Below, in pieces: positions 17,194 to 26,536 of a stretch of DNA of 55,279 nt. Location of the stretch: NCBI RefSeq assembly GCF_900167915.1, contig NZ_FUYM01000017.1, positions 1 to 55,279 on the forward strand, read 5' to 3'. The DNA comes from Rhizorhabdus histidinilytica (lineage in GTDB: Bacteria; Pseudomonadota; Alphaproteobacteria; Sphingomonadales; Sphingomonadaceae). A program made the position numbers and the translations under genes. The number at the start of each line of letters is the position of its first letter. The first letter of the stretch is position 1. Below the pieces are notes generated by a model that was given only the letters and a program-made list of their open reading frames with translations, did not search any database and had not been told where the DNA came from.

Positions 17194-18180
17194 TCACTTC
17201 CGCGCGGCGGGCGGAGCGTCGGTCTCGCGGAGAAAGTCGAGGATCGGCGCGGCGACGATCTGCGGCGCGGTCTCGATCATGAAATGACCGACGTCCTTCA
17301 GCTCGACGACGCGATAGGGTCCCTTCGCATAGCGCGCCGACGCCTGGACCGTGCTTTCCGAGACGGCCGGCCCCTTGCTCCATACGAACAGCGCGGGCAC
17401 CCGCACCGGCGGCACCGCGGCGAACTGCGCCGGCACCAGCGCGGTCCCCCAGGACAGCCCGCCGACCAGCACGCCCGGCTGCGAGAGGCGCGCGACATAG
17501 CGGTCGCTCGCGTCCTCTGGCAGGCCGCTCTTGCGCAGGAAAGCGCGCAGCCCGGTCGCATCGTCGGCGAGCAGCGCGGCGGCGCGCTTGTCGATATTGT
17601 CGGGGCCGATCTCCTTGCGCACCGCCTCCCACGACGCCCGCTGCTCGGGATCATGCTCGATCCCGTCGACGAAGGCGGCGGGATGCGGATAGCGCAGCGT
17701 CGTCATCGAGCGCACCCGATCGGGATGATAGGCCGCCAGCATCCACGCCATCGCCCCGCCCCAGCCGAAGCCGGCGACGTGGAAGCGGCGCAGCCCGGTC
17801 GCGTCGGCGACCGCCAGCGCGTCGGCCATGAAATTGTCGAAGACATAGTCGCCGGGACGCGACAGCGTCGCGGCGGACGCGCCGCGCTGGTCGAAGGCGA
17901 CGACGTTGTAGCCGGCGGCGGCGAGGGTCGACGCCACCGGCTGCCAGCTATCGGCATCCTGCGGGAAGCCGTGCAGCAGCAGTACGCCGACGCCGTCACG
18001 CGGCCCCCAGCGCAGCACCCGCCAATGCATGTCGCGGGCGGCGATCGTCTCGACGGTCGGTGGGGCCGCGGCCTCCGCCGCGCGCGCCGGCGGGGACGCG
18101 CCGGCCAGGCCGAGCAGGACGGCGGCATAGGCGAGACAACGGCCCATCCATCCCGTCCGGGAAACATCCTTGCCCGCCAT
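17194..18180 (-). CDS. Alpha/beta hydrolase, secreted, nucleophile replaced by Gly
   Basis: A 328-residue protein with an N-terminal export signal (about residues 11-35). It has an epoxide-hydrolase/haloalkane-dehalogenase-like fold. The oxyanion motif is LLHGFPQDADSW (68-79), AFDQRGASA is at 95-103, and the His loop is DVGHFMIE. The nucleophile elbow reads HVAGFGWGGA, so the position normally Asp (GHDWGG) or Ser is Gly139. This was checked on the DNA (GGCTTCGGCTGGGGCGG). It may be a non-hydrolytic or alternatively catalysed member. The start at 18180 has GGGAGG upstream. A TetR-type dyad lies at 18214-18231, just before the gene. Confidence 0.75.
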   Translation of the reverse strand: MAGKDVSRTGWMGRCLAYAAVLLGLAGASPPARAAEAAAPPTVETIAARDMHWRVLRWGPRDGVGVLLLHGFPQDADSWQPVASTLAAAGYNVVAFDQRGASAATLSRPGDYVFDNFMADALAVADATGLRRFHVAGFGWGGAMAWMLAAYHPDRVRSMTTLRYPHPAAFVDGIEHDPEQRASWEAVRKEIGPDNIDKRAAALLADDATGLRAFLRKSGLPEDASDRYVARLSQPGVLVGGLSWGTALVPAQFAAVPPVRVPALFVWSKGPAVSESTVQASARYAKGPYRVVELKDVGHFMIETAPQIVAAPILDFLRETDAPPAARK

Positions 18181-18213
18181 AGCCGACCTCCCTTCGTCCT
18201 CACCCGCATCTAT

Positions 18214-18231
18214 TAACTGAATGTTTAGTAA
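18214..18231. promoter_or_regulatory. ACTGAAT dyad, putative TetR operator 1
   Basis: TAACTGAATGTTTAGTAA matches the near-palindrome at 23839-23856 in 16 of 18 positions. It lies 33 bases upstream of the alpha/beta hydrolase start, between that gene and the end of the SDR gene. Confidence 0.55.
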
Positions 18232-18319
18232 GTTTATTCCGAACAATCTGGTTGTCAAGAGCGTTCCGCGGCAGCATTTCAACGAAATATCTTTGATATT
18301 CAATATGTTGGTTCGAAAT

Positions 18320-19123
18320 CTATTTCGGCATCCAAACGCCGCCGTCGACTCCGATCACCTGGCCGGTCTGCATCCCGCCCGTCACCGGCGAGGCGAGGTA
18401 GAGCACGGCGTGCGAAACATCCTCCGGCCGGCCTAGCCGCCGCAGCGGAACCTCCGCCGCCAGCTCCTGCTCGACCGCCTTGAACTGCTCCATGTCGCCC
18501 ATGAATCCGCGGAAGCAGCTATTGGCGCTGACCTCGCTGAGATCGGCGGGCGGCGTGCCGCCGGGGGCGACCACGTTGATGCGAACGCCATGCTTGCCGA
18601 CGTCGAGCGCCAGCGTCTGCGCGAGATGGATCAGCCCGGCCTTGAGCGCGCCGTAGACCGGCTCGATCGGGGTCGGCTTGCGGCCCATCACGCTGCTCAT
18701 CGTGATGACGCAACCGCCCTTCTGCTCGATCATGATCGGCAGCACGATCTTGTATGCGGTCAGCACGCTCTTGAAATTCTGCTCGTAGATCTTGTCCCAG
18801 AGCTGCGGGTCGAGATCGAGGAAATGGCTGAGGATGTCCCAGGCGACGCCATGATAGAGGATGTCGATGCTTCCCATCGCCCGCGTGGCCTCGATCGCCT
18901 CCGCGACCGACGACCAGTCGGTCGCGTCGACCGACACGACCGAGACCTTGCCCGGGCCCAGTTGGCGGGCGCGCTCGGCGACCTTCTCGGCACGGTCGAG
19001 GTCGCGGGCGCCGATGACGATGTTCGCGCCGGATTCCGCGAAATGCCAGGTGACATGCTGGCCCAGGTTCGAATGGCCGCCGATCAGCAGGACATTCTTT
19101 CCCTCAAGTCCCGGATAATACAT
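18320..19123 (-). CDS. SDR family oxidoreductase
   Basis: A 267-residue short-chain dehydrogenase/reductase. The nucleotide-binding motif is slightly unusual, GGHSNLG at residues 15-21 in place of TGxxxGxG. GARDLDRA after beta-2 suggests NADP preference. The active site shows SSV (MSSVMG) and YGALK as the YxxxK pair. The C terminus has the usual VIGVDGGVWMPK. It is the last gene of the hydantoinase B-hydantoinase A-FAH-SDR operon, 13 bases after the FAH gene, with AAGGGAG before the ATG. Likely oxidises or reduces a hydroxyl/keto intermediate; the substrate is not predictable. Confidence 0.88.
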   Translation of the reverse strand: MYYPGLEGKNVLLIGGHSNLGQHVTWHFAESGANIVIGARDLDRAEKVAERARQLGPGKVSVVSVDATDWSSVAEAIEATRAMGSIDILYHGVAWDILSHFLDLDPQLWDKIYEQNFKSVLTAYKIVLPIMIEQKGGCVITMSSVMGRKPTPIEPVYGALKAGLIHLAQTLALDVGKHGVRINVVAPGGTPPADLSEVSANSCFRGFMGDMEQFKAVEQELAAEVPLRRLGRPEDVSHAVLYLASPVTGGMQTGQVIGVDGGVWMPK

Positions 19124-19136
19124 TCCCGTCTCTCCC

Positions 19137-19931
19137 TTATGTCCGTGGCGCGCCCGCGACCTCGTTCGCGAGCGTCCCGATCGGCGCGCAGCCTATTTCG
19201 ATGCGATCGCCCGGCGCGATCCGCGCGGGCGTGGGCGGGCATCCCAGCGCGACGACGTCGCCCGGCTCCAGCGTCATGAAGCGCGAGACGTGGCTGACGC
19301 AGCGCTCGACGCCGAACAGCATGTCGCGCGCGAAGCCGGCCTGCACCCGCGTCCCGTTGACGAAGGTCGCCAGCTCGGCCGTGGCGAGGTCCAGCCCTGT
19401 GGCGATGCACGGGCCGAGCGGGGCGAAGCCGTCGCGCCCCTTGGCCAGGCTCGGATTGCCCTTGTCCCGGTGGAACTGGGCAACGTCCATCAGATCGTTG
19501 GTCAACGTGTAGCCGATCACGTGCGCGGCGACGTCACCCTCGGCGATGTCCCGTCCCCGCCGGCCGATAACCGCCGCCAGTTCGCCCTCGCACACCACCT
19601 CGCCGTCGACGGGCAGCTCGATCCGGTCGCCGTCGCCGATGATGCAGTTCGGCGGGCGGACATAGACGACCGGTTCCTCGGACACGGCCATGCCGAGCGC
19701 CTCGGCGGTGGCGCGATAGTTGATCCCGATCCCGACATATTTGCCAGGCGCGCACGGCGGCAGCAGGACGACCTCGTCGCGGCCGAAGACGACCCCGTCC
19801 TCGACGCAATCGGCCAGGTCGCGCCCCTGCTGGAACACGCGGAACGGGCTGGTCGACAGCGGCCGCACGCCCTCGCTGTCGAGCAGGCCGTAGCGGCGGC
19901 GGCCCAGATAACGGAAGCGGACGATCCGCAT
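19137..19931 (-). CDS. Fumarylacetoacetate hydrolase (FAH) family protein
   Basis: A 264-residue FAH-fold protein. The N-terminal region MRIVRFRYLGRRRYGLLD is typical. Catalytic-domain motifs are YVGIGINYRATAEA, a metal-ligand cluster in VCEGELAAVIGR, TLTNDLMD and KGRDGFAPLGP. The family covers C-C bond hydrolases, acylpyruvases and decarboxylase/hydratases of diketo acids using Mg or Mn. The start at 19931 is eight bases beyond the hydantoinase A stop; a longer start at 19958 would overlap that gene. It probably cleaves a ring-opened dicarbonyl intermediate produced by the other enzymes of the operon (inferred). Confidence 0.85.
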   Translation of the reverse strand: MRIVRFRYLGRRRYGLLDSEGVRPLSTSPFRVFQQGRDLADCVEDGVVFGRDEVVLLPPCAPGKYVGIGINYRATAEALGMAVSEEPVVYVRPPNCIIGDGDRIELPVDGEVVCEGELAAVIGRRGRDIAEGDVAAHVIGYTLTNDLMDVAQFHRDKGNPSLAKGRDGFAPLGPCIATGLDLATAELATFVNGTRVQAGFARDMLFGVERCVSHVSRFMTLEPGDVVALGCPPTPARIAPGDRIEIGCAPIGTLANEVAGAPRT

Positions 19932-19938
19932 CGCGCGA

Positions 19939-22011
19939 TCAGGCGAAACGCGAGACATAGCTGCCATATTCGCTGACGGTCATCGCCGTGCCCGGCATGA
20001 CCACCACCGTCGTGGTCGGCTCCTCGATCACCGCCGGCCCCTCGATCCGGTTGCCGCAGGTCAGCCGGGTGCCGTCGTAGACCGCCGTGTCGACGAAGCC
20101 GCCAAGTTCCTTGAAGAAGGCCTTGCGCGTCCCCTTCAGCGCGTGACCGGCGCCCTCGCCGCCGAACGGCAGCTTGCGGATCGCCGGCTTCGGCGTCGTG
20201 CCGATCGCGCGGACCTTCCAGTGCAGGCATTCGATCGGCTGCGACGGGTCCTTCACCGCGTACATCCGCTCATGGATGTCGTGGAAATCGCCGACCATCG
20301 CGTCGAGCTGGGCCTGATCGGCGATCCGGCCGGTCCGCAGGGGAACGGGCAGCTCCCAGATCTGCTCGGGATAGCGGGCCTCGGCATAGAATTCGAGGCG
20401 CCGGTCGGCGGCGTCGATGCCATGGCCGTCGAGGAAGGCGACGGCGCGCTCCTCCAGCGACGCCAGCAGGGCGTTGACGCCCGCGAAGTCGAAGCGGTTG
20501 CTCTCGGCGAAGGCGATCGCGCTATATTCCTTCACCAGGTCGGCGAAGGCGCCGCCATAGGCGCTGAGCACGCCGGCCGCCTTGGGGATGATCAGCTCCC
20601 TGATGCCGAGCTCCATCGCCATCGCCTGGATGTGCATGCCGGCCGCGCCGCCGCCCGAGACGACCACGAAGTCGCGCAGGTCGATCCCGCGCGAGATGGC
20701 GAGGTCCTGCATCGCCGCCTGCATGTCGTTGTTGACGGTGCTCCACATGGTGAAGGCGGCCTGCGCCACGTCGATGCCGAGCGGCTTCGCGACATGCTCC
20801 TCGATCGCCGCGGAGGAGAGCGCCGGGTCGAGCGGAGTGCCACCCTTGGCGAACGCCTCGGTGTTGAGATAGCCGAGGACGAGGTCGGCGTCGCTGACGG
20901 TCGGGCGGGTGCCGCCGCGGCCGTAGAAGGCCGGCCCCGGATTGGCGCCCGCGCTCTCCGGCCCGACATGGACCAGTCCGCCCGCGTCGACCCGGGCGAT
21001 GCTGCCGCCGCCCGATCCGACGCTGCGGCTGTCGACCAGGTCGACGCCGAGGAAGCAGCCGCCCATCACGATCTCGCGCGACAGGTTGATCTTGCCGTCC
21101 TGCACGACGCTGACGTCGAAGCTGGTGCCGCCCATGTCGACGACCAGGACATTGTCGATGCCCTGCTCCATCGCGACCGTGGTCTGGCCCGCGATCGGCG
21201 CCATCGAGGGGCCCGAATTGATGCTGTAGATCGGGCGTTCCATCATGTCCTGGACGCTGGCGATGCCGCCGGCCGAGGTGACGAGCGACAGCGGACGGGC
21301 ATAACCGTTGTCGCTGAGCTGCGCCTGCAGGTCGGAGACATAGGTACGGATCACCTCGAGCAGCGACGCGTTGACCACGGTCGACGAGGTGCGCCGATAT
21401 TCGCGCAGGATCGGGTTGAGCTGCGAACTGAGGACGACCGGCACCTCGGGCCATTCCTCGCGGATGATCGCCTCGATCCGGCGCTCATGCTGACCGTTGG
21501 TGATCGACCAGAGCAGCGCCACCGCGATCGCCTGGACGCCATGGCCCTTGAGCTGGCGCACCGCCGCGCGGACGTCGTCCTCGTCCAGCGGCACCTCGAC
21601 CCCGCCTTCCGAATTGATCCGCTCGGTGACCGGCAGCGTCAGGTAGCGGGGCACGAAGGGATCGGGATAGTCGGTCTTCCACAGGAAGGGCTCGCTGCGG
21701 CCCTGCTCGCGCGTCGTCAGGATGTCGCGGAAGCCGCGGGTGCAGATCAGCCCGACCTTCGCGACCTTGCCCTCGATCAGCGCGTTGAGCGCCACCGTCG
21801 AGCCGTGCACCAGCGACACGCAGTCGCGGAGGAACCCGTCGAGCGTCAGGCCATAATGATCGGCCGCCTGGCGCAGCCCGGCCATGATGCCGTCGCTCGG
21901 CCGGCGCGGGACGGTGAACGCCTTGAAGATGTTCCACTCGCCATTGTTCTCGTCGAACACGAACAGATCGCTGAACGTGCCGCCCACGTCGGAGCACACC
22001 CTGAAACGCAT
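19939..22011 (-). CDS. hyuA: Hydantoinase/oxoprolinase family, subunit A
   Basis: A 690-residue ATP-dependent hydantoinase A/acetone-carboxylase-type subunit with a sugar-kinase-like ATPase fold. Visible motifs: DVGGTFSDLFVFDE at the N terminus, STVALNALIEGK, DMGGTSFDVSVV (phosphate 2), GSGGGSIARVD, and VSGGGAAGMHIQAMA. It would phosphorylate or otherwise activate a carbonyl or amide substrate, working with subunit B encoded immediately upstream (12-base gap). The family contains N-methylhydantoinases, 5-oxoprolinases, acetophenone/acetone carboxylases and caprolactamases. Which reaction applies here cannot be read from motifs. Confidence 0.88.
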   Translation of the reverse strand: MRFRVCSDVGGTFSDLFVFDENNGEWNIFKAFTVPRRPSDGIMAGLRQAADHYGLTLDGFLRDCVSLVHGSTVALNALIEGKVAKVGLICTRGFRDILTTREQGRSEPFLWKTDYPDPFVPRYLTLPVTERINSEGGVEVPLDEDDVRAAVRQLKGHGVQAIAVALLWSITNGQHERRIEAIIREEWPEVPVVLSSQLNPILREYRRTSSTVVNASLLEVIRTYVSDLQAQLSDNGYARPLSLVTSAGGIASVQDMMERPIYSINSGPSMAPIAGQTTVAMEQGIDNVLVVDMGGTSFDVSVVQDGKINLSREIVMGGCFLGVDLVDSRSVGSGGGSIARVDAGGLVHVGPESAGANPGPAFYGRGGTRPTVSDADLVLGYLNTEAFAKGGTPLDPALSSAAIEEHVAKPLGIDVAQAAFTMWSTVNNDMQAAMQDLAISRGIDLRDFVVVSGGGAAGMHIQAMAMELGIRELIIPKAAGVLSAYGGAFADLVKEYSAIAFAESNRFDFAGVNALLASLEERAVAFLDGHGIDAADRRLEFYAEARYPEQIWELPVPLRTGRIADQAQLDAMVGDFHDIHERMYAVKDPSQPIECLHWKVRAIGTTPKPAIRKLPFGGEGAGHALKGTRKAFFKELGGFVDTAVYDGTRLTCGNRIEGPAVIEEPTTTVVVMPGTAMTVSEYGSYVSRFA

Positions 22012-22023
22012 CTCTCTTGACCC

Positions 22024-23823
22024 TTATCTATTCCGGAGTGCCAGGCGGAGCTGAGCGGTCCGCTCCTGGTCGACGCGATAGTCCTCGCCCGACAGGTCGA
22101 GCGCGACGCCGTAGACCGACCGTGCCTTTTCGGGCGAGACCCAGCCGTTGCGCACCCGGTGGCGCACCCGTTCGGGATCTCGGTCGAGCGGATCGCCGAA
22201 GCCGCCGCCGCCGGGCCACAGGCTGCCGATCCATTCGGTCGGCTGGATCTCCTCGCTCGATATGTCGGGGATCGCCACCTCGTTGCCGGCCGCGTCGACC
22301 TTCCAGGCGGCCGACGGCGCGCCGGCATGGCCGCCGTGCAGCCCCTTGGGCGGGAAGACCTTGGAATCGAGGAAATAGGACCAGAGCGCCGGATTGCCGC
22401 GCGGCCGCATCAGGCAGCGTATGCCGGGAGCGCCGTCCCATTCGCCCGCCCCGCCGCTGTCCATCTCGACCTCGCAGCAGCCGAACAGGATCGGCATCTT
22501 GAGTTCGAAGATCTCGGCGCTGATGAAGTCGACCTGGCAGCCGCCGGGCGGCCCCAGATAGGTCAGCCAGCCGTCATGGCCGTGCAGCGCCGGCCCGCCG
22601 CCGAAGCCGTAGATCACCGCGTTGACGAACAGCCGGTCGTCATAGCGGAAGTCCTTGCCGCAGACCGAGGCGACGCTGGGACTGAACGAGGTCGCCCCCT
22701 CGGCGAGCCCCTTGTCCGGCCCCAGCTCCGCGAACATCGACTGGATCAGGTTGATCAGCCGCGCGGCGACCCCGACCGTCGCCATCGAGGTGCTGTAGGG
22801 CGGCTTCACGCCGCCGACGATCGCATTCTCGCGCACCAGTATCTCGATGCAGTTGTAGACGCCGTCGTTGCGCGGCAGATCGGACGACAGGTTGTTGAGG
22901 ATGCCGGTGACGACCGCCGACCGGGTGGTCGCCTCGCTCAGATTATAGCCGGCCTCGATGCAGGGGATATTGTCCCGCAGGTCGACCTGGATCTTGCCCT
23001 CCTCGGGCAGGATCGAGAGCTTGACCTTGAGCGGGATGCCGTCGGGCGCCAGCCCTTCGATCGGATCGTGGGCGTTGGTCGCTTCCCAGCTCCTGCGCGG
23101 CAGCTTGCCGATCTCGTCGGCCATGCGGCGTCGCGAATAGTCCTGCCATTCGGCCAGGAACGCCTTGATCGTCGCGGCGCCATATTTGTCGCACAGCTCG
23201 ATGATCCGCTTCTCGCCGATCCGCACAGCGCCGACCGCCGCCAGATAGTCGCCATACCATTGCTCGGGGTTGCGGATGCGGATCTTCGCCATACGCACCA
23301 CGTCGTCGACATCGGCATAGTCGCGCTGGACGCGGACGCAGGGGAAGTCGAGCGCGCCTTCCTCGTAGAGGTCCTTGGCGAAAGGCATGAAGGTGGTCGG
23401 CTGGCTGTTGCCGATGTCGGCCTGGTGGGCGACGCTCAGCGTCGTCAGGATATGTTCGCCCTTGTAGAAGACCGGCGCCATATAGGCGAAGTCGCCATGG
23501 TGGCTCGAACCATAATAGGGCGAGTTGTTGAGGAAGCAGTCGCCGGGGCGGAGATCGTCGAACAGGCCGGTCATCTGCTTCGCCGCCATGCTGCACGACG
23601 CGACGATGATCGGGATCGCCTGGGTCAGGCAGAACAGGTCGCCGTCGCTGGTCAGCACCGCCGACGAGAAATCCTTCGCGAGATTGAGCGCCGCCGACCG
23701 CGACACCTTCTCCAGCGTGTGGTTCATCTCATTGACGATCACGTTGAACTTCCTGGCGAGGATGGCCAACATGTGGGGTTCGATCTTCACCGCAGTCCCG
23801 CTCACTTCCAGCCTCTCGTCCAC
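22024..23823 (-). CDS. hyuB: Hydantoinase B/oxoprolinase family protein
   Basis: A 599-residue partner of the A subunit. Family motifs are NEMNHTLEKVSRSAALNLAKDFSSA near residue 34, GDCFLNNSPYYGSSHHGDFA with metal-binding His residues, DNIPCIEAGYN, and a C-terminal PGGGGFGDPLDRDPERV. The NNSPYxG..H form is the hydantoinase B variant rather than the NDPYxGGTHL form of carboxylases. First gene of a four-gene operon (B, A, FAH, SDR). A near-perfect palindrome at 23838-23857 lies 15 bases upstream of its start and is probably the controlling operator. Confidence 0.88.
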   Translation of the reverse strand: MDERLEVSGTAVKIEPHMLAILARKFNVIVNEMNHTLEKVSRSAALNLAKDFSSAVLTSDGDLFCLTQAIPIIVASCSMAAKQMTGLFDDLRPGDCFLNNSPYYGSSHHGDFAYMAPVFYKGEHILTTLSVAHQADIGNSQPTTFMPFAKDLYEEGALDFPCVRVQRDYADVDDVVRMAKIRIRNPEQWYGDYLAAVGAVRIGEKRIIELCDKYGAATIKAFLAEWQDYSRRRMADEIGKLPRRSWEATNAHDPIEGLAPDGIPLKVKLSILPEEGKIQVDLRDNIPCIEAGYNLSEATTRSAVVTGILNNLSSDLPRNDGVYNCIEILVRENAIVGGVKPPYSTSMATVGVAARLINLIQSMFAELGPDKGLAEGATSFSPSVASVCGKDFRYDDRLFVNAVIYGFGGGPALHGHDGWLTYLGPPGGCQVDFISAEIFELKMPILFGCCEVEMDSGGAGEWDGAPGIRCLMRPRGNPALWSYFLDSKVFPPKGLHGGHAGAPSAAWKVDAAGNEVAIPDISSEEIQPTEWIGSLWPGGGGFGDPLDRDPERVRHRVRNGWVSPEKARSVYGVALDLSGEDYRVDQERTAQLRLALRNR

Positions 23824-23837
23824 GCCTGCCTCATAAA

Positions 23838-23857
23838 CTTACTGAATATTTAGTAAG
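23838..23857. promoter_or_regulatory. ACTGAAT palindrome, putative TetR operator 2
   Basis: CTTACTGAATATTTAGTAAG pairs at nine of ten positions about its centre. It lies between the end of the SMP-30 gene (23921) and the hydantoinase B start (23823), immediately in front of the latter. Confidence 0.65.
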
Positions 23858-23920
23858 GTAATTATGTCAGTTCCATCGGGCTGTCAAATTCGCTTTTTCA
23901 GCCGATCGCTATGCCTGTCG

Positions 23921-24847
23921 TCAGAAGCCGCAGGCCGGCTCCGCCAGCCCGGTGGCGCCGGGTCGCAGCGCGAACAGGCCGCCGGCGCCCGGCGCGGTCG
24001 CGGCGCCTTCCGCCGCGTCGGGATCGAAGCCGATCGCCGCCACCATCTGCCGCGGCAGCGCCACCGCGCCGGTCGTGATCAGCAGCGTCGCATGATCGGC
24101 GCCGCCGAACGCGCAGCTCGTGACGAACGGCGCCGTCACCCGGACGCGCAGCAGCAGCGACCCGCCCGGCGAATAGCGGCGCACTTCCGAGGTCAGCGGG
24201 ATCGCGACCCAGAGGCAGCCCTCGGCATCGACGCAGAGCCCGTCGGCCCACCCCTCGCCCACCGCGAAGTTGAGCACGGTGCGGCGATTGGCCAAGGTGC
24301 CGGCCGCGCCGTCGAAGTCGAACGCGTCGACCCGGCCGGTCGGCGAATCGACTAGGTAGAAGATGGCGCCGTCGGGGCTCCAGCCGATGCCGTTGCCGAT
24401 CGTCAGCCCTTCGAGGACACGGGCGCAGCGCCCGTCGCCGTCGAGCCGGTAGAGCGCGCCGCCGCCAAGCGACAGCGCCGCATCGACTGTCCCGGCCCAG
24501 ACGCGGCCCTGGGGATCGCACGCCGCCTCGTTGATGCGGACCGACGACGGGTCCGCGTCGATCGTCGCCAGCGGCCGCTCGCCGCCGTCCGCGTCGAGCA
24601 GCGTGAAGGCGCAGCCTTCGGCGAGCAGCAGGCCGCCGGAACGGCGCGGCAGCGCCGCCGCGGTCGGGCGGCCGCGCCGGATCGTCCGGCGGACGCTCCA
24701 GTCGCCGTCGAGCGCGATGATCTCGCCGCTGACATTGTCGAGGCACCAGAAAACCTGGCCGCGCTCGTCCCAGACCGGGGCTTCGGCGATCGCCGCCTTC
24801 CAGTCGTGGACCAGCGGGGCGTCGACGGCCGGAACCGGAGCGCTCAC
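23921..24847 (-). CDS. SMP-30/gluconolactonase family protein
   Basis: A 308-residue six-bladed propeller of the SMP-30/regucalcin/LRE family. Divalent-metal-site motifs are visible: AEAPVWDE near the N terminus, NEAACDPQGRVWAGT, TIGNGIGWSPDG, and GWADGLCVDAEGCLWVA. Members hydrolyse sugar or aliphatic lactones. The start is GTG at 24847, in a GTGA overlap with the carboxylesterase stop; a longer frame continues antisense-free into that gene and is rejected. It lacks a signal peptide and so would work in the cytoplasm, downstream of the exported esterase. Confidence 0.85.
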   Translation of the reverse strand: MSAPVPAVDAPLVHDWKAAIAEAPVWDERGQVFWCLDNVSGEIIALDGDWSVRRTIRRGRPTAAALPRRSGGLLLAEGCAFTLLDADGGERPLATIDADPSSVRINEAACDPQGRVWAGTVDAALSLGGGALYRLDGDGRCARVLEGLTIGNGIGWSPDGAIFYLVDSPTGRVDAFDFDGAAGTLANRRTVLNFAVGEGWADGLCVDAEGCLWVAIPLTSEVRRYSPGGSLLLRVRVTAPFVTSCAFGGADHATLLITTGAVALPRQMVAAIGFDPDAAEGAATAPGAGGLFALRPGATGLAEPACGF

Positions 24848-26505
24848 CACATGCCCTTCGCGAGGGGCGGCGCGGCGCGATGGTCGCCATTGGTGTCGAA
24901 CCAGGGCAGGTCGGCGAGCAGGTGGCGTTCGGCAGCGCGCGGATCGCGCACGATCGACGGCACCGCATCGATCGCCAGCACCTCGCGCCCCGCCGCGCCA
25001 TAGGGTGGCCAGGCGATCGATGCGGGCCGGGGCGCACCGCCGGCCGCGAAGCTCGACCAGCTTTGGCGGATCAGCGCCGACACCGCCGTCGAGCCGGCAT
25101 CGACCGGGACCATGCTGGGCACCCGCGCCATCGTCCCGAACGCCAGCGGCACCGACAGCCCGTGCGGGACTCCGAACCTGCCGCCCATGATCGGCGTCGG
25201 CCATTCGAGGCTATACACCCAGGTCGGCGCGCTCGCGCCCGCGGCGCGGAGATTGGCGACATAGATCGACGAGCGGACGATCAGGAACTCGCTCATCACC
25301 GCGAAGAACACGTCGGCCGGGCTCTTGGCCGGATAGAGCCGGCGATAACCGGCCACCAGCGCCGCCATGTCGCCCGGAAACATCTTCGCCAGCGCGGCCC
25401 GCAGCCCGTCCCAGTCGAGCGCGAAGATCGGCGGGGAACCGACCAGGATCGTCGCCTCGTCGCGGCTGGTGCCGATGATCATCGGCACGTCGCGGCTGAC
25501 CGCCGGCACGCCCTCTGCAAAGGGATGGTGCGGAAGGCTGCCGCCGATCACCGGCAGGAATTTGCGCGCCCATCCGTCGCCGAGCGCGGACACGCCGTCG
25601 AGGATCGCCTGCGTCGGCAGGTCGAGCAACCGCTGCGGATCGCGGCCGACGCCCAGCGTGTCGAGCAGCGCGTTCGCCGCCTCCGCCGCCTGGGCTCGCT
25701 CCATGCCCCAGACCAGCACCCCGCTCTGGGCGATCGCGCCATGGAACAGGCCCCGCGCCTCGGGCATCGCCATCAGCGCGCAGACCTTCGCCCCGCCGCC
25801 GGACTCGCCGAAGATCGCGACGCGATCGGGATCGCCGCCGAACGCTCGGATGTTGCGACGAATCCACTTCAGCGCATCGACGATGTCGAGCATCCCGACA
25901 TTGCCCGAATCGGCGAAGGCCGGATCGAGATGGCCGAGCGACAGATAGCCGAACACGCCGAGGCGATGGTTGACCGTCACCACCACGACGCCGTTCTCGG
26001 CGGCCAGCACCTGCCCGTCGCTCGCGTTGATGCTGCCCGATCCCTCGCGGAAGCCGCCGCCGTGCAGCCAGACCAGCACCGGCCGCGCCGCGCCGGGATC
26101 GGCCTCGGGCGTCCAGATGTTGAGCCGCAGGCAGTCCTCGCCCGCGGGCGCCGGATCGGTGAACGAGGCCCAGGGGCCCGCATCGGGGGCCGGCAGGCCG
26201 ATCTGCGGCGAATGCTTGCCGGGTTGCGGAGCGCGGTCACCGAAGTCCCGGAAGTCGCGCACGCCGGGCCAGGGCTGCGGCGGCGCGGCGCGGCTGAAGC
26301 GCGCATGCCCGCCGACCGGCGCGCCGTAGCGCAACCCCTTGAACGTCGCGACGCCGCCGGCGCGCGCACCGCGCGCCAGCCCCTCGCTGGTCCGCACGAC
26401 CGGCGCGGCCGAAGCGCCCTCCGCCGTCCGGCGGCCCGCCGATGCCGATCCGTGCATCCACCCCAGTCCGGCGATCGATGCCAAGAGAAAGTCCCGCCGC
26501 TGCAT
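24844..26505 (-). CDS. Type B carboxylesterase with Tat signal
   Basis: A 553-residue carboxylesterase/para-nitrobenzyl-esterase family enzyme. MQRRDFLLAS at the start is a twin-arginine (RRDFL) signal, predicting export of the folded protein. Motifs follow in order: EDCLRLNIW (123-131), oxyanion HGGGF (148-152), nucleophile elbow GESGGG with S235, and a late His in VPHGLSVPLAFG. The start at 26505 has GAGGAGAGG upstream; the in-frame extension to 26850 overlaps the NTF2 gene and is rejected. Situated between the NTF2-like and SMP-30 genes in a three-gene operon, it would hydrolyse an ester in the periplasm. Confidence 0.9.
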   Translation of the reverse strand: MQRRDFLLASIAGLGWMHGSASAGRRTAEGASAAPVVRTSEGLARGARAGGVATFKGLRYGAPVGGHARFSRAAPPQPWPGVRDFRDFGDRAPQPGKHSPQIGLPAPDAGPWASFTDPAPAGEDCLRLNIWTPEADPGAARPVLVWLHGGGFREGSGSINASDGQVLAAENGVVVVTVNHRLGVFGYLSLGHLDPAFADSGNVGMLDIVDALKWIRRNIRAFGGDPDRVAIFGESGGGAKVCALMAMPEARGLFHGAIAQSGVLVWGMERAQAAEAANALLDTLGVGRDPQRLLDLPTQAILDGVSALGDGWARKFLPVIGGSLPHHPFAEGVPAVSRDVPMIIGTSRDEATILVGSPPIFALDWDGLRAALAKMFPGDMAALVAGYRRLYPAKSPADVFFAVMSEFLIVRSSIYVANLRAAGASAPTWVYSLEWPTPIMGGRFGVPHGLSVPLAFGTMARVPSMVPVDAGSTAVSALIRQSWSSFAAGGAPRPASIAWPPYGAAGREVLAIDAVPSIVRDPRAAERHLLADLPWFDTNGDHRAAPPLAKGMW

Positions 26506-26536
26506 CGATCCTCTCCTCATCCGGTTCCGAACCGCC

